Origin: Candidatus Thalassarchaeaceae archaeon
GTDB lineage: Archaea; Thermoplasmatota; Poseidoniia; Poseidoniales; Thalassarchaeaceae
Assembly: GCA_030747475.1 (NCBI GenBank)
Contig: JASLKO010000104.1
Location: forward strand, 1-7,211
Direction of reading: 5' to 3'
Length of the DNA: 7,211 nucleotides
The position numbers and the translations under genes were made by a program. Below are positions 1 to 5,407 of this stretch, piece after piece; the stretch's first letter is position 1, and the number at the start of each line of letters is the position of its first letter. A model generated the notes under the pieces. It had not been told where the DNA came from, did no database searches, and saw only the letters and a list, made by a program, of their open reading frames with translations.

Positions 1-1598
1 GTTGCAATATCATCATAATATTCACAATAATACCAATCATTGTCTCCAACATCTTCTGGTGGGTCACGGATGTCATCACAACTCCAGAAATAAGCAGTCT
101 CATCTTCACCTGGGTCTGCAGTATCTTCCCAATTACATGACCAATTAGCGGTTTCATAACCCACCCAATAGCTAGTAAATTCTGGATCATCATCATCGTC
201 ATCTGAATCTCCCCAATCATCTTCGTCGGACCCATCTGTGCAATCTACCATCCCATCATTTTCCCATTCAGCAGAGATTTGTTCTCCATTGTCACAAATG
301 AACACATCAAATGCATCTATTGTGAATGGCAATGCTTCGTACTCTAGTGTCATATCAAACCTAAGCAGTGGTCCCATTTCCACTGCCGTGAGCAATTCAA
401 TCCCCATTTGCATTCCATCTTCCATGTCCATGTCAAAGCCAGTCATTGCGCATCCAACACCTCCGGGCTGCATTGTTGTCGTAAAACATTGAAATGTCAT
501 TTCCATCGATTGGCCATCCTCTGTTGGAATTGAAACTGTGATTCCATCGGTTCCAAGGTTAAACCCAGTACTTTCAGGGAATCCACAGGCATGTTCACCA
601 GGCCATTCATCACAATCCTCATCAATTCCATCTAACATTGAAAGGATGTCCATTGGATCTGGCAATACCATATCATCAGAACCATCATCCATGTCATCAC
701 TGTCATCCTCATTTGGCATGCATTCCCCTGCCCCATCGCCATCATGATCAACCAAGGTTGTTCCTTCTGGGCAAGCGGTACAGTCGGTTTCTTCTGTACC
801 ATCACATTCACTGCAGGATTCATGGCAGTCATCGTCATCCATCTGATTGAACCAAGCATCAAACTCAGCGAAGTCAAGCATAGCGTTAGCATCTGTATCT
901 GAAAGGTTGAAACCTTCCATTGCTTCCTCTCTTTCTTCGTCAGATTCCCAACCATCGTCAGCACCGATGATAAATTCATCAACCTCATCCCAAGTCACTT
1001 GGTTGTTAGAATTCGTATCGATGTTGGTGAAGTAAAATGCAGCACCTGGTTCCTCATCAGAATCATCCTCATCATCTGAAGTTTGATCATCTAAATCGGC
1101 TTCAAAATCCTCCAGGGACATTGCAGAGTCCAAAAGGAATGACTCATCCATGTAACTTGCTTGGATTAAGGTCCCATCTCCATTTTCAGTCACAAGCCAA
1201 CTCTGTGTAATGGTCATGCCCAAACTTGCAACCGTTATCTCTGTACTACTGTACGTGAAATCTGAATTGGCAGCCATTGTTGATACGATGGTGTATGCTC
1301 CCACTCCCATCTCTTCATCAACACCCGACATTGTCATCACAAAACCTTTCTGTCCATAATTAATGGTTGAGTTTTCAGATTCCATCGTTTCGACAAATTC
1401 GTTGATGGAATTGAATAGGATTTCTTCGGTGATACACGTCGTATTTGTCGTATCACTTTCATTGTAATTGAGAGCGGTTGGATCATTACACCCAGGGGCC
1501 ATCGCATCAATTGCGTCTTCCACGTCTTCTTTCCATCCTTCTAGACACCCTGCAAGCAGAATGCAAGTTGTCATCATCAATACCAATGCCTTACGCAT
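1..1598 (-). CDS. Partial secreted acidic lipoprotein with EF-hand pair and LDLa-like Ca-binding motif (C-terminus beyond window)
   Basis: An open frame runs from ATG at 1598 to the left edge without a stop, giving at least 532 residues. The N-terminus is a lipoprotein signal: MRK, a hydrophobic stretch and lipobox LLAGC with Cys18, so the product is probably lipid-anchored outside the membrane. Residues 37-56 hold CNDPTALNYN followed by a second Cys, a short motif seen in many secreted proteins. Two EF-hand loops follow: 194-205 (DTNSNNQVTWDE) and 234-245 (DTDANAMLDFAE), with acidic residues at positions 1, 3, 5 and 12 nearly ideal. Residues 258-293 are Cys-rich (C258, C262, C265, C273, C276, C293) and include DHDGDG. 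Residues 433-459 resemble the second half of an LDL-receptor class A module, ending DCTDGSDE. The rest is very Asp/Glu-rich. Calcium binding is well supported by motifs, but the biological role is unknown. It is divergent from the membrane protein at 1733. A weak GGAG lies only 3 nt before the start, so a leaderless mRNA is more likely. Confidence 0.88.
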   Translation of the reverse strand, partial: MRKALVLMMTTCILLAGCLEGWKEDVEDAIDAMAPGCNDPTALNYNESDTTNTTCITEEILFNSINEFVETMESENSTINYGQKGFVMTMSGVDEEMGVGAYTIVSTMAANSDFTYSSTEITVASLGMTITQSWLVTENGDGTLIQASYMDESFLLDSAMSLEDFEADLDDQTSDDEDDSDEEPGAAFYFTNIDTNSNNQVTWDEVDEFIIGADDGWESDEEREEAMEGFNLSDTDANAMLDFAEFDAWFNQMDDDDCHESCSECDGTEETDCTACPEGTTLVDHDGDGAGECMPNEDDSDDMDDGSDDMVLPDPMDILSMLDGIDEDCDEWPGEHACGFPESTGFNLGTDGITVSIPTEDGQSMEMTFQCFTTTMQPGGVGCAMTGFDMDMEDGMQMGIELLTAVEMGPLLRFDMTLEYEALPFTIDAFDVFICDNGEQISAEWENDGMVDCTDGSDEDDWGDSDDDDDDPEFTSYWVGYETANWSCNWEDTADPGEDETAYFWSCDDIRDPPEDVGDNDWYYCEYYDDIA

Positions 1599-1620
1599 AG
1601 GCTCCGCTTCGCCCGACGGT

Positions 1621-1629
1621 AGATAAACT
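1621..1629 (-). promoter_or_regulatory. Candidate archaeal TATA box for the lipoprotein gene
   Basis: Read on the minus strand the site is AGTTTATCT, centred about 27 nt upstream of the ATG at 1598. That is where a TATA box belongs if transcription starts at or next to the start codon (leaderless mRNA). A purine-rich GGCGGGAGG lies just upstream, where a TFB-recognition element would sit, but it is not a consensus match. The rest of the 134-bp gap (1599-1732) shows no other strong signal apart from the Shine-Dalgarno sequence of the opposite gene. Confidence 0.4.
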
Positions 1630-1720
1630 GCCTCCCGCCACGAATAACCACTTAGTCACACGATGAACACGATTCACGGCGCGTAAGGATTGAATAAGGA
1701 ACACAGCACCAATTCATTGT

Positions 1721-1725
1721 GGAGG
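1721..1725 (+). promoter_or_regulatory. Shine-Dalgarno site of the 1023-aa membrane protein gene
   Basis: GGAGG ends 7 nt before the ATG at 1733, an ideal spacing. It fixes the start codon and implies a transcript with a 5' leader. This contrasts with the neighbouring minus-strand genes, which look leaderless. Confidence 0.7.
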
Positions 1726-1732
1726 TTGCACC

Positions 1733-4700
1733 ATGTCAGAGGAAAATTCGGTCCGAAGCAGTCTTTTTGGTATCGCATTGATGCTTTTTGTTGCTCTTTC
1801 ACCATTGGCCTCTGCACAAATTTCGCTTTCTGCAACCGTTCTAACTGAATGGGTGGATGATGGTAGTGGCAATATCTCGCATGGATATCGGATTGTTTTG
1901 AGTGAATCTCTTTCTTTTTCTGAGCTTGATGAATTGGCTGTAACTGTATCTCACACTGATGGGGCAGGTACCTCAATTGGAGATTGGTCCATGGATTGGA
2001 CTGGAGGTAACAATACCGAATTGAGTTTTTCAGTCAATTCGACACCCAATTGGAAAGACGAAGTCACGGTTGAAGTTTGGCAGAATGGTTGCTGTTCACC
2101 TTCCAACCTCATCGGTTCAAGAACCATCCAAGTCACAATCTGGAATGAACCACTTTCAGATCACGAGATTACGCGCGTGACAAATTGGCACCTTATCCAA
2201 AATTCATCTGATTTCACATCAAGTGGTTCCTGGGACCTTGATTTCACCGGCCAGGGTTGGCAGAAGAGAACCGGCGACATGCTCGAATCCAATGAACTTG
2301 GAACGGGCATGCTCAACATCCAAGAATCCACAGAAGGTGGAACTGGTACGATCACAATCTTGCTTTGGTTGGACACCGTCTGGCTGAACGAAACTGTTGA
2401 CGGCATGGATTTGCAAAGTCAAGTGTTTGAGATGCGCGGCAATGGTTCAATCGGTGTCAACAGTAGTGAAGATGGGGTCACCACTGAAATTTTTGGCAAC
2501 GTCGTGAACTCCTACATCATTCGAAGTTTGGATCAAGGGGTTGTCGAGGAACAATTGCGAATTGAAGCAAATGGCGGTTTACATCTCTATTCTGATGGAG
2601 GTGGGGAATCCATGGAGGCCAATGGGACCCTCGCACTGCTTCTGATTGAGACACATGATTTGGATGGCCAACGTCTGCTTTCCAATACAGAATTTGAAGG
2701 CACAGCAGACATGGAAATTACTGCTGATGATTACCACATGGATTTGGACATCAATCAAATCATCAATCGTGAGCGTTGGGAAAATGGAGAATTCCATTCA
2801 TCATTGAATCGATTACAGGGTGATGGCGCTTTTGATTTCACGGATCAAGAAGAGAACAGCTCAATGACTGTGAATGCCACAGTCTACGAAATATTCTCGG
2901 AAACAGTTGATGGCAATAAAACGGGCGACCGTCTCCATGTCGATGGTACATTTTCAGGTGATGTAAATGGTGACTTTGGCATTGTTCGCGAAATAGTAGC
3001 AACCGATTTCATGCAAAACAATGCCACTGATGTTCCATTCACAACCAATGTGATTTTCACCGAGAATTGGCTTAATCTATCTGGCATCGGAAATAATCCA
3101 TTTGACATGGAAGCCGTTCACAACAAGACTTGGGATTATGAAGTTCCACAAGAGCACTGGGACAATCGAACGGTTCGATTGCGATGGGATTCAATGGAAG
3201 GTGGTGAACCATCTGAAGGTGATGAGTTCCCAGAACGTAGCCCCATCCAGAACAACCGAACTGCTCCTGAAGCAAACAGCACATTGGGAGATGTAGACAT
3301 CACCCGTGAAACCGGTTTGGCTCCAGCGGGTCTAATCACTGGAGATCGCGTGGATTTGTTGACTTCTGATTTGATGCAACTTAGCGTGACGGCAACAAGT
3401 ACGGGCACTGTCGTACGCGACGGCCATACCATCCCAGTCACATATTGGCAGGGGTCATATGGTGGTGACGGTTTGGCGAACGGTGCCGTCATCAACGAAG
3501 GCATTCTTTCCGGACTGGTTGCAGAAGTGACCCGTAATGTGTCACTAGATTTGGATGATGGCGATTCACTAGAATTTGGTGAAACCCAATCACTCGCCCG
3601 TGTATTATCACCATCCATTATCACAGAATCCGAAAACACACCACCCAGCATTGTATCTGTCTCCATTCGAGAAGGAGCGATTACAAATGAAGGTGCAAGC
3701 ATTGCACACCTAGAAGTCACAGTCGACGATGCCGATTGGAATGTTCGCAGTGTCACAGCTGATCTTTCCGCGCTTTCATTGGGTACAATTACATTGAATG
3801 ATATTGGCCTTGAAGGCGACATCTCTGTTCACGATGAAACGTTTACGACTGAAATCGAATATTCGGGTGTAATTGATGGTGACGTTTCCATTCAAATTGA
3901 GATTGCAGATGATTGGGCGACAATCAGTGAATCACACGATATTTTGGTTCTAAATCGGTTGCCACAAATCACATCATTTGCCTATTCTCCAAACACCGCA
4001 AATCGTGGTGATTCGGTGTCGGTCACAGTCGATGCAACAGATGGTTCAGGCGTGACAGCGATTGGAATTGATACGACGCAATGGGGTGGAAATGTCACTT
4101 GGTTGTCTCTCTCAGATGGAGAATGGATGGGCAGTGTATTGGTTCCTGACACCATTCCAAGTGGCAACCAAGTCTTGCCGGTTCGACTCGAAGATGGGGC
4201 TGGGGGAAGCGGTTCGACCACCAAGTTCGGCACCGGTGAAGAATTGCCTAGCCTGAATATTCTAAATCAAGGTCCAGTGATTTCCGAGGTGACATTCTTC
4301 AACAATGGTGAGCAAATCGATAGTTTGAGCATCCCATTGACAGGCACGAATGAATACACATTATCCGCACGGGTGACCGATCTCGATTCGGTCACAATCG
4401 TCCAGGCAAAATTAGGTTTGATTGCTCCACCTGGCCAAAATGACAACTGGATTTCTATGCGAGATGACGGGTTGGGCCCGGATGCTGTAGCAAACGATGG
4501 CATTTGGTCCGTGACCGTAGAAGTTCGTCCAGGTTCACCGGGTGGCTTAGCCCAATTCGACATCCGTGGAATTGATCAACAGCTGGCACAAACACCACTC
4601 AATGAACGTACACATCAAATTGAATTGGGCAATTCAGACACAGGAGGTGGAGGTGGTCAAGGCGTTCTTGAAACCGCCAGCAATACTTGGCTCATCATCG

Positions 4701-4804
4701 GTGTCATCAGTATTCTTATTCTTGGAGCTTGTGTTGGAATCACATTGTGGATTCGTGGAGGGGGGCTCAAACAGATGATACCTTCCGAGGACCCTTGGAA
4801 ATAG
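1733..4804 (+). CDS. Large type I surface membrane protein with tandem Ig-like domains, unknown function
   Basis: This 1023-aa protein has a Sec signal peptide (hydrophobic core about 11-25, likely cleavage after PLASA at residue 28) and a C-terminal membrane segment at about 985-1007, followed by a short tail with Arg and Lys. The large middle part should therefore face outside. Residues 30-620 are beta-rich and full of Asn, Asp, Gly and Thr. I recognise no family there. They include a vicinal Cys pair (C120-C121), the only cysteines outside the membrane segment. Residues about 637-965 form three Ig-like/cadherin-like units. A Gly-rich linker (971-975, GGGGG) precedes the anchor. There are 19 N-x-S/T sequons, 17 of them between residues 47 and 515, suggesting a heavily N-glycosylated distal half. 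Start choice is fixed by the GGAGG at 1721 and the signal peptide. A role in the cell surface layer, adhesion or substrate binding is plausible but unproven. Confidence 0.9.
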   Translation: MSEENSVRSSLFGIALMLFVALSPLASAQISLSATVLTEWVDDGSGNISHGYRIVLSESLSFSELDELAVTVSHTDGAGTSIGDWSMDWTGGNNTELSFSVNSTPNWKDEVTVEVWQNGCCSPSNLIGSRTIQVTIWNEPLSDHEITRVTNWHLIQNSSDFTSSGSWDLDFTGQGWQKRTGDMLESNELGTGMLNIQESTEGGTGTITILLWLDTVWLNETVDGMDLQSQVFEMRGNGSIGVNSSEDGVTTEIFGNVVNSYIIRSLDQGVVEEQLRIEANGGLHLYSDGGGESMEANGTLALLLIETHDLDGQRLLSNTEFEGTADMEITADDYHMDLDINQIINRERWENGEFHSSLNRLQGDGAFDFTDQEENSSMTVNATVYEIFSETVDGNKTGDRLHVDGTFSGDVNGDFGIVREIVATDFMQNNATDVPFTTNVIFTENWLNLSGIGNNPFDMEAVHNKTWDYEVPQEHWDNRTVRLRWDSMEGGEPSEGDEFPERSPIQNNRTAPEANSTLGDVDITRETGLAPAGLITGDRVDLLTSDLMQLSVTATSTGTVVRDGHTIPVTYWQGSYGGDGLANGAVINEGILSGLVAEVTRNVSLDLDDGDSLEFGETQSLARVLSPSIITESENTPPSIVSVSIREGAITNEGASIAHLEVTVDDADWNVRSVTADLSALSLGTITLNDIGLEGDISVHDETFTTEIEYSGVIDGDVSIQIEIADDWATISESHDILVLNRLPQITSFAYSPNTANRGDSVSVTVDATDGSGVTAIGIDTTQWGGNVTWLSLSDGEWMGSVLVPDTIPSGNQVLPVRLEDGAGGSGSTTKFGTGEELPSLNILNQGPVISEVTFFNNGEQIDSLSIPLTGTNEYTLSARVTDLDSVTIVQAKLGLIAPPGQNDNWISMRDDGLGPDAVANDGIWSVTVEVRPGSPGGLAQFDIRGIDQQLAQTPLNERTHQIELGNSDTGGGGGQGVLETASNTWLIIGVISILILGACVGITLWIRGGGLKQMIPSEDPWK
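3641..4627 (+). other. Three tandem Ig-like domains within the large surface protein
   Basis: Residues about 637-742, 743-845 and 848-965 each open with a Pro-x-Ile type strand (PPSIVSVSI, LPQITSFAYSP, GPVISEVTFF). Each carries a beta strand ending in D-A/T-D or a similar pair (VTVDDAD, VTVDATD, ARVTDLD). Units 1 and 3 share a late acidic motif: LNDIGLEGD...HDETF at 688-704 and MRDDGLGPDAVANDGIW at 909-925. Unit 2 keeps only a short form (LSDGEW). The third copy matches the D-G-x-x-x-D-x-x-x-x-D-G-x-aromatic pattern common at the end of extracellular Ig-like repeats. The domain limits are approximate. Confidence 0.6.
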
Positions 4805-4825
4805 TCTACGTTCCTCCACCGACGC

Positions 4826-4834
4826 CTACAAAAG
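4826..4834 (+). promoter_or_regulatory. Possible TATA box for the tRNA-Gly gene
   Basis: CTACAAAAG is the most TATA-like sequence in the 54-bp gap between the membrane protein stop and the tRNA. It ends 25 nt before the first tRNA base, a reasonable distance. The match is weak, and readthrough from upstream is also possible. Confidence 0.25.
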
Positions 4835-4858
4835 TGATTCAGGTTTCCCGGGATTCAT

Positions 4859-4933
4859 ACGAGTGTAGTGTAGTGGTTATCACCGGGCGTTGCCAACGCC
4901 TGAACCCGAGTTCAAATCTCGGCACTCGTACCA
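4859..4933 (+). tRNA. tRNA-Gly (anticodon GCC), CCA encoded
   Basis: A complete cloverleaf can be folded without an intron. The acceptor stem ACGAGTG (4859-4865) pairs perfectly with CACTCGT (4923-4929), followed by discriminator A (4930) and encoded CCA (4931-4933). The D-stem GTG/CAC (4868-4870 with 4881-4883) has the usual AGTGGTTA loop and a T-T mismatch at 13-22. The anticodon stem GGGCG/CGCCT (4885-4889 with 4897-4901, one G-T pair) encloses loop TTGCCAA with anticodon GCC at 4892-4894. The variable loop is four bases. The T-arm CCGAG-TTCAAAT-CTCGG (4906-4922) is perfect. It is odd that the first pair is A-U rather than the G-C usual in tRNA-Gly, although C2-G71 and A73 are kept. The 3' end lies one base from the stop codon of the convergent phosphatase-like gene. 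Confidence 0.93.
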
Positions 4934-4934
4934 A

Positions 4935-5297
4935 TTATTCGATTAGTCTGCGAATATTCGCTTCAATCGCATCACGAGTGTTTCGATAAACATCTATGGA
5001 TTTGCCCACAGGGTCATCCAATTCCCAATCACCATCGAGTGGAATATTGGGGCAGGAAACCCCACAACCCATACTGAACACTTTGTCAAATTCAGCATGA
5101 TTGAAATCATCGATTAGTGAGGGTGATTGATCTGAAATTTCGATCCCAATTTCAGCCATCACTTTCACCGCATTGGGCGCTACAATCGAACCCGGATGTG
5201 TCCCTGCACTGGCTGCCTCCAATCCCAAATGTTTGGCTAATCCTTCTGCCATTTGACTGCGGCAAGTATTGCCAACACAGACAAAAAGAACGCGCAT
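4935..5297 (-). CDS. Arsenate reductase / low-molecular-weight protein tyrosine phosphatase family protein
   Basis: This complete 120-aa protein has the LMW-PTP fold signature. The phosphate loop C7-VGNTC-R13 followed by Ser (C-x5-R-S) lies right after the first beta strand (MRVLFV), and the catalytic-acid motif LDDP is at 93-96 (D95 the likely general acid). Known members either remove phosphate from protein tyrosines or reduce arsenate to arsenite. Here C78-GVS-C82 before the WELDDP segment resembles the redox Cys region of ArsC enzymes, so an ArsC-type assignment is favoured, but the spacing (C-x3-C) is shorter than the C82/C89 pair of thioredoxin-coupled ArsC. No arsR, arsenite pump or other arsenic gene lies in the window, so a cellular phosphatase role cannot be excluded. 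No Shine-Dalgarno site precedes the ATG; a TATA-like box about 24 nt upstream suggests a leaderless mRNA. It converges with the tRNA-Gly gene with one base between. Confidence 0.88.
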   Translation of the reverse strand: MRVLFVCVGNTCRSQMAEGLAKHLGLEAASAGTHPGSIVAPNAVKVMAEIGIEISDQSPSLIDDFNHAEFDKVFSMGCGVSCPNIPLDGDWELDDPVGKSIDVYRNTRDAIEANIRRLIE

Positions 5298-5316
5298 GTC
5301 AATCCCAGGTGCTTGA

Positions 5317-5325
5317 TATTCTTAA
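5317..5325 (-). promoter_or_regulatory. Candidate TATA box for the arsenate reductase-like gene
   Basis: The minus strand reads TTAAGAATA here, centred about 24 nt upstream of the ATG at 5297. This fits a leaderless archaeal transcript, and no ribosome binding site is visible between it and the start. The rest of the 110-bp divergent gap (5298-5407) holds the hairpin next to the opposite gene and nothing else I can name. Confidence 0.4.
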
Positions 5326-5389
5326 CAATCATCTCAATAGAATCCACAGAAGAAACAGCAGGACGCCTGAAGTATGGGTGTTCACTCGG

Positions 5390-5405
5390 CGCTCTTGAGA
5401 GAGCG
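5390..5405 (+). promoter_or_regulatory. Perfect 6-bp hairpin just before the Mrp-family start codon
   Basis: CGCTCT and AGAGCG are exact inverted repeats around a four-base loop TGAG, ending two bases before the ATG at 5408. On RNA this would form a GC-containing stem at the ribosome entry site; on DNA it could be an operator overlapping the transcription start. No clear Shine-Dalgarno site separates it from the start. The function is a guess and chance is not excluded. Confidence 0.3.
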
Positions 5406-5407
5406 AC

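Noticed and set aside
838..845. CRISPR or DNA repeat suggested by recurring ATCATC/TCATCG triplets in 180-1080
   Set aside because: These are runs of Asp codons (GAT/GAC) on the minus strand in an acidic protein; there are no regular spacers or conserved repeat units.
238..988. Several open frames of 60-120 codons on both strands at the left side
   Set aside because: They are shadows of the minus-strand lipoprotein frame, whose acidic codons (GAT, GAC, GAA) give Ser/His/Ile-rich readings in other frames.
3136..3822. A 228-codon open frame on the minus strand inside the large membrane protein gene
   Set aside because: It is the antisense shadow of a well-supported gene with signal peptide, domains and anchor. 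Its Ser/Pro/Arg-rich product has no motif and no start signal.
4885..4901. Intron in the tRNA-Gly anticodon arm
   Set aside because: The stem and seven-base loop are contiguous and normal, with no extra sequence.
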